Source: Bacillus sp. V3B (GTDB lineage: Bacteria > Bacillota > Bacilli > Bacillales > Cytobacillaceae). Taken from it: a stretch of DNA of 64,000 nucleotides. The stretch lies in the NCBI RefSeq assembly GCF_024494465.1, contig NZ_JAETXM010000004.1, positions 62,001 through 126,000 on the forward strand, given 5' to 3'. This document shows positions 18,961 through 28,406 of this stretch, in pieces. The notes under the pieces are model-generated. The model saw only the letters and a program-made list of their open reading frames with translations. It did no database searches and had not been told where the DNA came from. Both the position numbers and the translations under genes were made by a program. Position 1 is the first letter of the stretch, and the number at the start of each line of letters is the position of its first letter.

Positions 18961-19611
18961 ATGGACTTAGAATGGTTTGACAGGGTCTGTGGTGAGTTAC
19001 AGGATAGTCTTGATTCCATTTGTAGTAAATATGACGAGAACGGTGGAATGTCAATAGAACGTGGGGCAAAGCATCCGAGAATAGACTTTTTTACAGAAGG
19101 TGAAGGTGTGGAAAGAGAGTATTTTTGCACACTTTTTTTTGATCCGCATAATGAAGAATTCTATATCGAGTCTTTTGAGCCAGATCTTGGCTATACTAGT
19201 AAGGTCGTGCTAGCTGATATAGAGGATATTATTGACGCTGTTCACGAAAGTTTCCATCTTTATATGGATGACAATCTTTTCGAAGAAGAAATACTTGAGG
19301 ATGGAGCAGATTTTCATGATTTGGATGGGGTTGAAGACGAATCTTTATTAGAGGAAATCGATGTAGAATGGGAAACTCCTGAGGTGACTGCTTATTACCA
19401 AGAAGATGAAGTGGAAGTAACTTATCAGTTCGGGCTTGTCCAGGAGACGGGGGATGGGGTATTAAAACGAATCAACCGTATATGGACAGATGATGATGAT
19501 TTGTTAAAAGATGAAACACACTTTATTTTTAGTAAGGAAGAAGCAAGCACAATTATAGCCATGATAGCGAGTCACATGGACTCTCTAAGTACTATGGATT
19601 ATGTGCAATAA
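18961..19611 (+). CDS. Acidic hypothetical protein
   Basis: I do not recognise the family with confidence. The product is about 216 residues and very acidic, with many Asp and Glu, especially DDNLFEEEILEDGADFHDLD in the centre. There is no signal peptide or membrane segment, so it should be cytosolic. The start is the ATG at 18961, preceded by AAGGTGGGG at 6 bases, rather than the in-frame GTG at 18949 that overlaps that site. The beginning (DLEWFDRVCGEL) and the GAKHPRIDFF block look like a folded domain. It is monocistronic and ends in a long palindrome shared with convergent ilvD. Confidence 0.65.
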   Translation: MDLEWFDRVCGELQDSLDSICSKYDENGGMSIERGAKHPRIDFFTEGEGVEREYFCTLFFDPHNEEFYIESFEPDLGYTSKVVLADIEDIIDAVHESFHLYMDDNLFEEEILEDGADFHDLDGVEDESLLEEIDVEWETPEVTAYYQEDEVEVTYQFGLVQETGDGVLKRINRIWTDDDDLLKDETHFIFSKEEASTIIAMIASHMDSLSTMDYVQ

Positions 19612-19677
19612 ATCATAAAAGAAGTGCCAGGCGCCATCCAGATAATTGGATGGTGCCTGGCACCTTTTATGATTTAG
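19611..19677. repeat. Long palindromic repeat (GGTGCC family) acting as bidirectional terminator
   Basis: A stem of 17 bp with one G-U-type mismatch, GTGCCAGGCGCCATCCA (19624-19640) against 19647-19663, closes on a 6-base loop GATAAT. The pairing continues outward through AAATCATAAAAG and its complement. It lies between the stops of two convergent genes and has T runs on both strands, so it can terminate both. Related copies occur at 22615, 31245 and 44607. Confidence 0.75.
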
Positions 19678-21368
19678 TCTAATAAATCTGTCACAGCACC
19701 TTTGGACGCTGAGGATACGAGTCGGGCATATTTATTCAATACACCACGCGAATGACGAATTGGAGGTTGTTTCCATGTTTTTCTCCGTTCTTCTAATTCG
19801 TCATTCGTGACGTCAAATGTAAGTTCTTGCGTGTCACTGTCAATGGTGATGATATCACCGTCTTGAAGTAGAGCAATAGGTCCGCCGACTTGAGCTTCTG
19901 GTGCAATATGGCCAACGACAAAACCGTGTGTTCCTCCAGAAAATCTCCCATCTGTAAGGAGTGCTACTTTTTCATTTAATCCTTTTCCAATGACAATAGC
20001 GGTAATCGCAAGCATTTCAGACATACCTGGTCCACCTTTAGGTCCTGAATAACGAATCACAATGACATCTCCATCTTGAATACGGTCCTGTAACAGAGCT
20101 TCTGTTGCATCTTCTTCAGAATCAAACACCCTTGCTGGACCCGTAAATTTGGAAAGTTTTAATCCGCTCATTTTGGCTACAGAGCCCTCAGGAGCAAGAT
20201 TTCCTCGTAACACAACAAGTGGACCTGTTTTACGTATTGGATCTGACAACGGTAGGATAACATCTTGATCGTCTTGTATATCAGGAAATTCCGCAAGATT
20301 TTCAGCTACTGTTTTTCCTGTGACGGTGAGACAGTCTCCATGTAGCAGACCGGCATTAAGTAGTATTTTCATAACAGCCGGTATACCGCCAACTTCATGA
20401 AGATTTTGCATCACATATTTTCCACTCGGTTTTAAGTTGGCGATATGTGGAACTTTAACACGGATTCTTTCAAAGTCCTCTAATTCGAGAGGGACGTCTA
20501 CAGAATGAGCCATCGCAAGTAAGTGAAGAATAGCATTCGTTGATCCTCCAAGAGCCATGACAAGGGTAATGGCATTTTCAAACGCTTTTTTCGTCATAAT
20601 ATCTCTAGGATAAATACCTTTTTTCAATAATTCCATCACTGCTTCACCAGCTTTATGGCAATCAACAAGCTTTAATTTCGTAATGGCAGGATTCGATGAA
20701 CTACTAGGAAGGCTCATGCCGAGTGCTTCAATTGCAGAAGCCATTGTGTTGGCAGTGTACATTCCTCCACATGATCCAGGACCAGGGCATGCATGACATT
20801 CTACCATTTTTAATTGTTCTTCATCGATTCCATGTTTATTATATTCTCCAACTGCTTCAAACGCAGAAACGATATCAATATCTTTTCCGTCTAAGTTTCC
20901 AGGTGCGATAGTTCCACCGTATACAAAGACAGAAGGAACGTTCAAACGACCAATGGCGATCATGCAGCCTGGCATATTTTTATCACATCCACCAATCGCT
21001 ACCAATCCGTCTAAACGTTCGGCTCCAACAACCGTTTCGATCGAATCAGCAATAACCTCGCGGCTTGGCAGAGAATACTGCATGCCAACATGACCCATTG
21101 AAATTCCGTCAGAAACCGTAATCGTATTAAAAATAAGTGGGGCACCACCTTCATCTTTCGCACCCTTTTTTGCCTCAATCGCTAACTTGTCAATATGTAT
21201 ATTACAAGGGGTAACCTCACTCCATGTACTTGCAATACCGATCATTGGCTTTTGGAAGTCTTCATCCGAGAAACCAACAGCTCTTAACATGGCTCTGTTT
21301 GGTGTGCGATTTTCCCCTTCGCTAATAACGTGGCTACGAATTCTCAAATCTTTGTCTGATTGTGTCAA
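19674..21368 (-). CDS. ilvD: Dihydroxy-acid dehydratase
   Basis: IlvD dehydrates 2,3-dihydroxy-3-methylbutanoate/pentanoate to the 2-oxo acids in valine, isoleucine and leucine synthesis. The product is 564 residues, the normal length. Iron-sulfur ligand cysteines are present at C55 (SEVTPCNIH), C128 ([10 protein letters not shown]) and C200 ([12 protein letters not shown]). The phosphate/metal region VSDGISMGH and the C-terminal [16 protein letters not shown] and [20 protein letters not shown] are intact. It is monocistronic here, away from other ilv/leu genes. In Bacillus such genes are usually repressed by CodY. A weak CodY-box-like stretch lies upstream, with about 4 mismatches, too poor to call. 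Confidence 0.97.
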   Translation of the reverse strand: MTQSDKDLRIRSHVISEGENRTPNRAMLRAVGFSDEDFQKPMIGIASTWSEVTPCNIHIDKLAIEAKKGAKDEGGAPLIFNTITVSDGISMGHVGMQYSLPSREVIADSIETVVGAERLDGLVAIGGCDKNMPGCMIAIGRLNVPSVFVYGGTIAPGNLDGKDIDIVSAFEAVGEYNKHGIDEEQLKMVECHACPGPGSCGGMYTANTMASAIEALGMSLPSSSSNPAITKLKLVDCHKAGEAVMELLKKGIYPRDIMTKKAFENAITLVMALGGSTNAILHLLAMAHSVDVPLELEDFERIRVKVPHIANLKPSGKYVMQNLHEVGGIPAVMKILLNAGLLHGDCLTVTGKTVAENLAEFPDIQDDQDVILPLSDPIRKTGPLVVLRGNLAPEGSVAKMSGLKLSKFTGPARVFDSEEDATEALLQDRIQDGDVIVIRYSGPKGGPGMSEMLAITAIVIGKGLNEKVALLTDGRFSGGTHGFVVGHIAPEAQVGGPIALLQDGDIITIDSDTQELTFDVTNDELEERRKTWKQPPIRHSRGVLNKYARLVSSASKGAVTDLLD

Positions 21369-21563
21369 ATGTGTATTCTCCTTTCGTTTGTGAATATTGT
21401 AGATGAAGCCAAGTAGATCCCATCATTCTTTTAATGAATGGTGTTGCCGAGAAGGGCGCAGAACTATAGATTGTTAACAAATTTTAAAAAAACACTATTT
21501 TTTAGAATAACCATCTAGAATAAATTCATTCAACTGAGAGTGACTAATAAACTGGTTTCTCTT

Positions 21564-21710
21564 TAAAATTAGGCTTTGTTAAACAATATTATTGATGCTT
21601 TAAATGCCTTTGGTATACGCATTCATTACGTTATTTCATGGAATCAAACACATGGACGCATACACCAAAGGTAAATTTTCAACCTTCATCATTAACATAG
21701 CCTAAAATTA
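21564..21710. mobile_element. 131-bp MITE with 8-bp target site duplication
   Basis: The element 21572-21702 starts GGCTTTGTTAA and ends TTAACATAGCC, terminal inverted repeats matching at 10 of 11 bases. It is flanked on both sides by the direct repeat TAAAATTA (21564-21571 and 21703-21710). Inside, CCTTTGGTATACGC pairs imperfectly with its inverse near 21660. It has no coding capacity, so it must have been moved by a transposase elsewhere. A related end sequence without a partner lies at 48943. The parent IS family is not identified; 8-bp duplications with GGC-starting ends fit IS6- or ISL3-like elements. Confidence 0.7.
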
Positions 21711-21859
21711 AAAAGAGGCTGACTCAAAATTAAGTAACAGTCTCTTGAACATTGATGATGTCTATTATTTTTTATGAAAGAAATCAGCCTTTTATTCTAT
21801 TTTAATAAAACTACTGTTTTGTTTGGAAGTAAAATATCTTTTTTATATTTAATTTGTAA

Positions 21860-22018
21860 TTTATTGGAATTACACGTAACAAAAAGTTAATGACTCCAAT
21901 AGGCTCTTCTGTTATTGAAAAAGGGGATACTTTATTTGTACTGTGCGATAAAGAACATAGGAAAGAAGCGAAATTAACTTTATTAGGAAATACTGAGAGA
22001 CCAGTAAAGGCTACGTAA
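21860..22018 (+). pseudogene. Remnant of a TrkA_C-domain transporter (K+/H+ antiporter type)
   Basis: A frame of about 52 codons with no proper start. It contains the end of a TrkA_C domain: GITRNKKLMTPIGSSVIEKGDTLFVLCDKE, reading as positions within NhaP2/CvrA-like antiporters or Trk regulators. It is preceded by a stop and by non-coding MITE-rich DNA, so the membrane part is gone. The assignment rests on the pattern TPIGS.VIEKGDTLFVL, typical of this domain. It is one of several gene scraps between ilvD and purF. Confidence 0.55.
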
Positions 22019-22184
22019 ATGGAGAGACTACTCCAAAAATTACGTTGGAAATTTCCGATTCGCACGTTCAGACGAAAAAATATAAAAATACGAAAGCTAG
22101 AATTGTTCAATAGGAGCAACAGCTTCTTTTGTTAATGGGGAACTTAGTTAGGAAAGTAAAGGAAAACAAAATGATAGCACCATA

Positions 22185-22229
22185 AGATACGAGAGACACT
22201 GTATATCGGCACCAGTGTCTCTCGTATCT
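22185..22229. terminator. Orphan perfect 16-bp hairpin
   Basis: AGATACGAGAGACACT (22185-22200) and its exact complement at 22214-22229 enclose a 13-base loop. No intact gene ends just before it, so it is probably the surviving terminator of the degraded gene(s) upstream. The T tract after it is weak. Confidence 0.6.
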
Positions 22230-22392
22230 TTATAAGGTTCTCCCTAGATCTTGTTCAAACATAGCGAAATGATTTATGTATTTCTTAAGTTTATGTATTG
22301 TATCTATATAAATCCAACTTGTTAAATCGACGTAAGAAACGGTTGGTTAACCTGCTTGAACAAGCCTTTATGTACGTAGTAATAACAGCAAA

Positions 22393-22608
22393 GTGAGAGG
22401 AGGTTGGCCGACCATTTTTATACTATGTCGAAAAATTAAGCTGGATTTATATATAAAGGTGTTCCTTCTTACTGGACAACTTTCTCAAGGGTATCATGCT
22501 GGCTTTATGGTACTTGACAAAGATATCTTGGAAGTTGATCTTGAGAAAATTGATAAAATCTATGTTGAAGAAACCTATATGAACGGTAACTTAGTTTACC
22601 GAAAATAA
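22393..22608 (+). pseudogene. C-terminal remnant of an amidohydrolase (YtcJ-like)
   Basis: From about 22470 the frame reads LTGQLSQGYHAGFMVLDKDI, then a VDLEKIDKIYVEETYMNGNL stretch. This is the usual C-terminus of metal-dependent amidohydrolases, where G.L..GY.ADFVVLD.D and ..I..I.V..T...G.LVY are conserved. The roughly 450 residues that would carry the metal centre are absent, and the sequence before 22450 does not fit. It is therefore a deletion remnant. It ends next to a copy of the GGTGCC palindromic repeat. Confidence 0.6.
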
Positions 22609-22614
22609 TAAATT

Positions 22615-22660
22615 AAGGTGCCGGACACCATCCAGATAATTGGATGGTGCCTAGCATCTT
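22615..22660. repeat. GGTGCC palindromic repeat, degenerate copy
   Basis: AAGGTGCCGGACACCATCCA, loop GATAAT, then TGGATGGTGCCTAGCATCTT. It shares the CATCCAGATAATTGGATG core with the repeat at 19611-19677 but has several arm mismatches. It lies just 3' of the amidohydrolase remnant and before the purF 3' end. Confidence 0.7.
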
Positions 22661-22692
22661 AGTGCATTCTATTTTTATCTAACTAAATTATA

Positions 22693-24072
22693 TTACTTCA
22701 AGTACAATTTAGTTGGATACGCACCATTAAAGCAGGCTATACAGTGACTGCTCGTTTCTGCAAGATCAATATCAACCGCTTCCAATAATCCTTCGGTGCT
22801 TAAAAAAGCTAATGAATCCGCATCAATAACTTTTCCCATGGCTCTTTCATGTTCATGCATATTAGCAAAAAGTTCCTCTTTTGTTGGCATATCGATTCCA
22901 TAAAAACAGGGGTTTTTTACCATGGGTGAACTGATTCTTACATGGACCTCCTTGGCACCTGCTTGTCGAATTAATTGGACAATTCTCTTGCTTGTTGTTC
23001 CACGAACAATCGAATCATCAATCAATACGACTCTTTTTCCTTCTAGAATTTCTTGTACAGCGCTTAATTTTAGACGAACGGCCAAATCCCGTAATTCTTG
23101 AGTAGGTTCAATGAATGAACGACTAGCATATGGGTTTTTGATGATCCCCATTTCATAAGGAATTCCTGACTGTTGTGAAAAACCAATAGCGGCAGGTACG
23201 CTTGATTCGGGAACGGCAACAACAACATCAGCTTCTGTTGGATGTTCCCTTGCCAAAATTTGGCCTAATTCCTTTCGAATGGATAAAACACTTCTTCCTT
23301 TGATCACACTATCAGCACGAGCAAAATAAACAAGTTCAAAAGAACAAAGGGAAACGTCCCCTTTATCAGCAAACCGACCACTTTGAATGCCATTTTCGTC
23401 AACCAAAAGCCATTCACCGGGTTCAACATCTCTCCAGAACGTTGCATCAACTGCATTTAAAGCACATGTTTCTGATGCAACGACAATAGATTCTCCTATT
23501 TTACCAAGACTTAGTGGACGTAACCCATTACGGTCTAAGGCAATGAGCATTTGTTTTTCAGTCATAATAACTAAAGCAAATGAACCGTCGATACGTTTAA
23601 GAACATCAGGTGCCGCTTCTGCAAAATATTTTTTATGGGAGCGAGCAATTAGATGGGCAATAACTTCTGTATCAGTCGTCGTTTGAAATATACTTCCTTG
23701 CTGCTGCAAGACATTGCGTTCTATCCTTGCATTTACGAGGTTACCATTATGGGCAACAGCTAAATTTCCCTCACTGTATTGAAAAATGAGGGGTTGTGCG
23801 TTTTGCAATAAACTTGCACCAGAAGTAGAATAGCGTACATGTCCAATCGCCATATTACCTTTTAATTCGTTAAGGGTATCACGTGAAAATACTTGAGTGA
23901 CTAATCCCATTCCCCTATGATACCTGAATGTTTTCCCGTCACTTGCGACAATTCCTGCACTCTCTTGACCACGATGCTGAAGTGCATGGAGTCCATAGTA
24001 AGTTAAATTAGCTGCATTTGGATGGTTAAAGATACCAAATACTCCGCATTTCTCCTTCATATCTAAATCCAT
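22693..24072 (-). CDS. purF: Amidophosphoribosyltransferase
   Basis: PurF makes 5-phosphoribosylamine from PRPP and glutamine, the first committed step of purine synthesis. The start ATG at 24072 follows AGGAGG and gives an 8-residue propeptide before the nucleophile in KCGVFGIFN (C9), as in Bacillus PurF, which is processed to expose this Cys. The N-terminal Ntn domain (LQHRGQESAG) and the PRPP loop VVLIDDSIVRGTTSK are intact. Four Cys suited to the structural 4Fe-4S cluster are present (SLCSFE, NPCFYG, CIACF). At about 459 residues it is slightly short. It stands alone instead of inside a pur operon, so it may be a second copy. Confidence 0.95.
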   Translation of the reverse strand: MDLDMKEKCGVFGIFNHPNAANLTYYGLHALQHRGQESAGIVASDGKTFRYHRGMGLVTQVFSRDTLNELKGNMAIGHVRYSTSGASLLQNAQPLIFQYSEGNLAVAHNGNLVNARIERNVLQQQGSIFQTTTDTEVIAHLIARSHKKYFAEAAPDVLKRIDGSFALVIMTEKQMLIALDRNGLRPLSLGKIGESIVVASETCALNAVDATFWRDVEPGEWLLVDENGIQSGRFADKGDVSLCSFELVYFARADSVIKGRSVLSIRKELGQILAREHPTEADVVVAVPESSVPAAIGFSQQSGIPYEMGIIKNPYASRSFIEPTQELRDLAVRLKLSAVQEILEGKRVVLIDDSIVRGTTSKRIVQLIRQAGAKEVHVRISSPMVKNPCFYGIDMPTKEELFANMHEHERAMGKVIDADSLAFLSTEGLLEAVDIDLAETSSHCIACFNGAYPTKLYLK

Positions 24073-24381
24073 TGTTATTTTCCTCCTGCTCATATATCTC
24101 ATTTTATTAGCTTTTGCGGAAGAACGATTTCTATCCTTTGAGTTTGGTTGCAATGTCGAATTTCAATATAGTACAAATAGTTAGTTCAATGATTGATACT
24201 AAGTAGTATTTCATATGTAACAGTCTGTTTACCTTTAAAAAATTACCAATATAAAAAATGTGTTTTTTTGTATCTTGTTTGATATAAAATTCAATTTCTG
24301 CGTAGCCTAGTATTTGTTAATAAATATTTTTTAGGATTATGAACATGAAGATAACTACAGATTGGTAAAGGAGATTTTAAA
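24073..24381. other. Divergent A+T-rich intergenic region
   Basis: About 310 bases between divergent purF and the small gene at 24382. It is very A+T-rich. I saw no convincing PurR box, guanine riboswitch core or other hairpin, so purF regulation is not explained by what is visible. Confidence 0.4.
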
Positions 24382-24624
24382 TTGACAGATTTTGTAACAG
24401 ATAATTCAGTAACAGCAAGTCCAAAAGTAGAGCCTCAGGTAGTCATGAATTCAGAGAGTACAGTAACAGCAAGTTCAAAAGTAAAGCCTCAAGTAGTTAT
24501 AAATCCAGAATTCCAAGTCCAAACCGAACAACACAATACCAATGTTAATGATCTTAACCATGTTGCTAAAGCACAAAAACAGATATCATCGCAAGAAACG
24601 GTCGGTGTACTGCCACAAGAATAG
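24382..24624 (+). CDS. Small low-complexity protein with a tandem 14-residue repeat
   Basis: An 80-residue product from TTG, with AAAGGAG about 10 bases upstream, a credible ribosome binding site. Two copies of VTAS.KV.PQVV.N (DNA repeats at 24409 and 24463, 54 bases apart) form its first half; the rest is Gln/Asn/Val-rich. No membrane segment, Cys or known domain. A hairpin about 115 bases after the stop could end its transcript. Function unknown; a disordered protein is the only structural statement possible. Confidence 0.5.
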   Translation: MTDFVTDNSVTASPKVEPQVVMNSESTVTASSKVKPQVVINPEFQVQTEQHNTNVNDLNHVAKAQKQISSQETVGVLPQE

Positions 24625-24740
24625 CTTTCCTTGTAGGGCATTAGTTTCATTTCAGTATATTATTTGAATACGAGGTCGTAATTCAGTAAGGAACAATTCG
24701 AAAATAAATATGCAATATAAGAATAGATTCTTTAACAATG

Positions 24741-24780
24741 GGGCGCATTTCTCGAAATTAGAATGCGCTCTATCTTTGTG
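24741..24780 (+). terminator. Hairpin after the small repeat protein gene
   Basis: GCGCATT (24743-24749) pairs with AATGCGC (24762-24768), followed by a modest T-rich stretch. A plausible but weak terminator. Confidence 0.45.
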
Positions 24781-24871
24781 TATAGAGCCAAATTATTGGA
24801 ACTTCTATCAGATGCAAAAACTGCTATAACTAGCTAGTAATTTAAAATTATCTTAAAAATCCAATTTGTCA

Positions 24872-24900
24872 TTGACATTAGACATGAAGGTTAGTAAAAT
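24872..24900 (+). promoter_or_regulatory. Sigma-A promoter of the iron transporter operon
   Basis: TTGACA (24872-24877), a 17-base spacer and TAAAAT (24895-24900). The predicted start of transcription near 24907 lies directly before the Fur box, so repressor binding would block initiation or escape. Confidence 0.75.
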
Positions 24901-24914
24901 AAAAATATATTAAT

Positions 24915-24929
24915 TGATAACAATTATCA
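24915..24929 (+). promoter_or_regulatory. Fur box
   Basis: TGATAACAATTATCA matches the 7-1-7 Fur consensus TGATAATNATTATCA at all but one informative base. Its position just after the promoter of a ferric iron importer predicts repression by Fur with iron. The related regulators Zur and PerR bind similar boxes, but the operon's function favours Fur. Confidence 0.8.
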
Positions 24930-24967
24930 CTATCAACTAAAGACTATAGAAGAGGTGTATACAAATT

Positions 24968-26056
24968 ATGAATTTATCAAAATTAGTTAAGTTTAAGCCT
25001 TTATTGGCTAGTGCAGTGCTGACGATTGGACTAGCTGGTTGTGGTACAAATCAAAGTGACACAGAAGGAGAGCAAGAAGCTTCAAAGCCTGAAACAACTG
25101 AAAATCAAGAAGTAAATATCTATACGGCAAGACATTATGAAGTAGATGATGAGATTTATAACAACTTTACAGAAGAAACAGGCATTAAAGTGAATGTTGT
25201 AAAAGGGAAAGCGGAAGAACTTATTGAGAGATTAAAGCGTGAGGGAGAAAGTACAAAAGCCGATTTATTTGTTACAGTAGATGGGGGAGTCCTTGCTAAC
25301 GCAAAGCAAAATGATATCCTACAACCAGTTACTTCAGATGTTATTAATGAAAACGTACCCGAAAACCTTCGTGATGTTGATAATAACTGGATTGGATTGG
25401 CAACAAGAGCGCGTATCATCGCCTATTCGAAAGATAGAGTAAATCCTGAGGAATTATCTACATATGAGGATTTAACAAGCGAGAAATGGGAAGGGAAATT
25501 GTTAGTCCGTTCTTCAACAAGTTTATATAACCAATCACTACTTGCCTCTTTTATCGAATTAAATGGTGAAGAAAAAGCAGAACAATGGGCACAAGGGATC
25601 GTAAACAACTTTGCTCGCCAGCCAGATGGCGGTGACCGTGATCAAGCGAAAGCAATTGCTGCAGGTACTGGTGATGTTGCTATTATGAACAGCTATTACG
25701 TTGGCCTGCTTGCAAATGCTGAAGACCCTGAAGAAGTAAAAGTTGCTGATAGTATTGGAGTCTTTTTCCCGAACCAAGAAACAAATGGTACTCATGTGAA
25801 TATCAGTGGAATTGGTTTGACAAAGCATAGTAAGAATCAAGAAAATGCGATTAAGCTTATTGAGTATATAACAAGTGTTGAAGCCCAAGAATTATTATCA
25901 GCTACTAATTATGAGTTCCCAGTAAACCCGAATGCAGCTAAGTCAGAATTGCTAGAGAGCTGGGGCGACTTTAAAATGCAAGAACTTAATTTTGATACTT
26001 TAGGGGAGCATAATAAAAAAGCAATCGAAATTTTTAATAAAATAGGCTGGAAGTAA
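24968..26056 (+). CDS. fbpA: Ferric iron ABC transporter, substrate-binding lipoprotein
   Basis: A 362-residue extracellular solute-binding protein of the FbpA/FutA/IdiA type. The signal peptide ends in the lipobox LAGC with Cys25, so it should be lipid-anchored outside the membrane. The mature part begins VNIYTARHYEVDD, and contains the twin Tyr in MNSYYVGLLA near residue 240, the usual Fe(III) ligands in this family. RBS GAAGAGG precedes the ATG. It is first in a three-gene operon controlled by a Fur box, and the permease gene starts 2 bases after its stop. Ferric iron as substrate follows from family and regulation; siderophore dependence is not indicated. Confidence 0.92.
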   Translation: MNLSKLVKFKPLLASAVLTIGLAGCGTNQSDTEGEQEASKPETTENQEVNIYTARHYEVDDEIYNNFTEETGIKVNVVKGKAEELIERLKREGESTKADLFVTVDGGVLANAKQNDILQPVTSDVINENVPENLRDVDNNWIGLATRARIIAYSKDRVNPEELSTYEDLTSEKWEGKLLVRSSTSLYNQSLLASFIELNGEEKAEQWAQGIVNNFARQPDGGDRDQAKAIAAGTGDVAIMNSYYVGLLANAEDPEEVKVADSIGVFFPNQETNGTHVNISGIGLTKHSKNQENAIKLIEYITSVEAQELLSATNYEFPVNPNAAKSELLESWGDFKMQELNFDTLGEHNKKAIEIFNKIGWK

Positions 26057-26057
26057 T

Positions 26058-27701
26058 ATGAAAGCAGAACTGATTAAACGTAACATAAAAAAAGAGTTTA
26101 ACGGTTGGTGGATAATTAGTTTAGTTGGGGCAGTAGTGATTCTACTGCCTATCCTTTTTATTTTCTCTTCTATATTTCAAGAACCGAATGAAAACTGGTT
26201 TCATATTCGTCAGTACTTATTGAAGAATTATGTTGCAAATACTGTCATACTTGTGGCTGTAACGGGGATTCTTACGGCTTTTTTAGGTGTAACATTGGCA
26301 TGGCTAGTTGCAGCCTATGATTTTCCGCTAAAAAGATTTTTCCGTTGGGGGTTAATTTTGCCTCTTGCGATTCCACCTTATATTGCAGCATATACCTATA
26401 AAACGATGCTAGGCTATACCGGAGTGATTCAAACCACGTTTCGAAATCATTTTGATTATCAAATCGAACCTGAGCTATTATCGGTTTCATCCTTACGTGG
26501 AGCCATTTTTATTTTTACGATATTTCTTTTTCCATATGTGTACATTATCACAAGAGCATTTTTAGAAAATCAAAGTACTTCTTATATTGAAAATGCAAGA
26601 CTATTGGGAAGAAAGCCGTTAGCTGTATTCACTAAAGTAGTTCTTCCTCTTTCCAGACCTGCTATTGTTGGAGGTACCATATTGGTCATTTATGAAGTGC
26701 TGAGTGACTATGGACTTACCAGCTATTTAGGCATTCATACGATTTCAACGGCTATTTTTCAAACATGGTTCGGGATGTACGATGTGAATTCTGCTATGAG
26801 GCTTGCTGCTTGGTTGATGGTGATTATTGTTGGAATGTTTTTTTTAGAAAGACTGCTTAGACAGCGGCGGCGTTACCATGTAAGTAATAAATCGAGGCCA
26901 TTAGTACCTGTGAAGCTGAAAGGAATTGCTGGAATAGCTGCGTTTATGTATTGTGGAGTCGTGTTTCTAATAGGATTTCTCATTCCGGTCATTCAGTTGA
27001 TTGCTTGGGCAAGGATGACGTTTCATAAAGTTTGGGATTCTTCCTTTTTTACATTGTTTTATCAAACCGTCTATGTTGCAGCTTTATCTACATTGATCAT
27101 CCTTATTCTTTCTATTATTGTTGCAAATGTTTGCCGATCTCATTCTTCCTTTTCATTCATATTATCAAAAAGTGTAACGACAGGTTATTCGATTCCGGGT
27201 CCAATTATTGCCATTGGTGTACTAGCGATGTTTATCTCACTTGATAAATGGCTCGCACCGATCTACGCTAATATGGGGCTTGGTGAAGCGCCGCTCATCT
27301 TAAGTCTATCTTTAGTCATGTTAATCGTTGGTTATTCCATTCGTTTTATGGCTACCGGATTTAATGCTATTGAAGTGGGCTTTGAAAAAGTGGGCACGAA
27401 ATATATGGAAGCCTCAAGACTGCTTGGACTTGGTGTAACAAAAACCTTCTTTAAAGTGGATCTTCCTTTAATTAAAGGAGCTCTATTTAGTGGATTTATT
27501 TTAACATTTGTTGAAATTTGCAAGGAATTGCCATTGGCCTTGTTGTTGAGACCTTTTAATTTTGAAACGCTAGCAACAAAGACTTATCAATATGCAAACG
27601 ATGAGCAAATATACGAGGCATCTATTTCCTCGCTTTTAATCATTTTAATTAGTATGTTATCTGTAATCATTTTTCAAATGATAGGTAAGAAGGTGAAATA
27701 A
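26058..27701 (+). CDS. fbpB: Ferric iron ABC transporter, fused permease
   Basis: A 547-residue membrane protein with about 12 predicted segments, made of two fused BPD-type permease modules, typical of FbpB/SfuB. Each half carries an EAA-type coupling loop: ENARLLGRKPLAVFTKVVLP and EASRLLGLGVTKTFFKVDLP. It forms the channel for iron delivered by the lipoprotein encoded upstream and docks the ATPase encoded downstream. Spacing is 2 bases upstream and a one-base stop/start overlap (TAATG) downstream, so translation is probably coupled. No disruption seen. Confidence 0.93.
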   Translation: MKAELIKRNIKKEFNGWWIISLVGAVVILLPILFIFSSIFQEPNENWFHIRQYLLKNYVANTVILVAVTGILTAFLGVTLAWLVAAYDFPLKRFFRWGLILPLAIPPYIAAYTYKTMLGYTGVIQTTFRNHFDYQIEPELLSVSSLRGAIFIFTIFLFPYVYIITRAFLENQSTSYIENARLLGRKPLAVFTKVVLPLSRPAIVGGTILVIYEVLSDYGLTSYLGIHTISTAIFQTWFGMYDVNSAMRLAAWLMVIIVGMFFLERLLRQRRRYHVSNKSRPLVPVKLKGIAGIAAFMYCGVVFLIGFLIPVIQLIAWARMTFHKVWDSSFFTLFYQTVYVAALSTLIILILSIIVANVCRSHSSFSFILSKSVTTGYSIPGPIIAIGVLAMFISLDKWLAPIYANMGLGEAPLILSLSLVMLIVGYSIRFMATGFNAIEVGFEKVGTKYMEASRLLGLGVTKTFFKVDLPLIKGALFSGFILTFVEICKELPLALLLRPFNFETLATKTYQYANDEQIYEASISSLLIILISMLSVIIFQMIGKKVK

Positions 27702-28390
27702 TGAGCATTGTTGAAATTGAAGGTCTTACTTTTTCATTTTCTCGGAAGGAGAAACCAGTTATTAATGATTTTTCATTTTCGATGGAAAAGGGACAAATTG
27801 TGGGTATTCTAGGTCAAAGTGGAAGTGGAAAAAGTACGTTACTCCGCTTAATATCAGGATTAGAAATGCCGATGAAAGGAACCATTGTAATTGCTGGTAC
27901 GGCTGTTGTAAGTGAAGGTGTATTTATTCATCCAGAGGAAAGAGGAGTGGGGATGGTTTTTCAAGACTATGCTTTATTTCCCCATATGACGGTGAAGGAT
28001 AATATTCTTTTTGGATTATCCCGCATGCCTCGAAAGGATCGGAAGCAACGTGTAGATGAGATGTTGGAACTTGTCCAAATGGAGAGTTTTGAGAAACGGT
28101 ATCCACATGAATTAAGTGGGGGACAGCAGCAAAGGGTTGCTCTGGCTAGAGCGCTTGCCCCAAAGCCGAATTTGTTGTTAATGGATGAACCATTTAGTAA
28201 CTTAGATGCAGATTTAAAAGAGTCGATTCGGGAGGAACTTGGGATCATTTTGAAAAAAGCCAACATGACTTGTATTATGGTTACACATGATCGAAATGAT
28301 GTTGAAGCGATATGTGATCATAGTATCGTACTCGGTCAATCGAATGTTACGAACGATCTCCACAGAAAAAAGTTCCAGAATATAAAATAG
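27701..28390 (+). CDS. fbpC: Ferric iron ABC transporter, ATP-binding protein
   Basis: The ATPase of the iron importer, with Walker A GQSGSGKST, Q-loop VFQDYALFPH, signature LSGGQQQR and Walker B LLLMDEPFSNLD followed by the switch His in MVTHDR. It is 229 residues, so it consists only of the nucleotide-binding domain and lacks the roughly 100-residue C-terminal regulatory (TOBE) part found in many FbpC/PotA-type proteins. The last residues (NDLHRKKFQNIK) look like a short tail, so this may be a natural short form or an old truncation. A terminator follows 17 bases later. Confidence 0.92.
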   Translation: MSIVEIEGLTFSFSRKEKPVINDFSFSMEKGQIVGILGQSGSGKSTLLRLISGLEMPMKGTIVIAGTAVVSEGVFIHPEERGVGMVFQDYALFPHMTVKDNILFGLSRMPRKDRKQRVDEMLELVQMESFEKRYPHELSGGQQQRVALARALAPKPNLLLMDEPFSNLDADLKESIREELGIILKKANMTCIMVTHDRNDVEAICDHSIVLGQSNVTNDLHRKKFQNIK

Positions 28391-28406
28391 GTTGTAGGAT
28401 TAAATG

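Noticed and set aside
21369-21563. T-box or CodY box upstream of ilvD
   Set aside because: No T-box core was found, and the best CodY-like 15-mer has about four mismatches.
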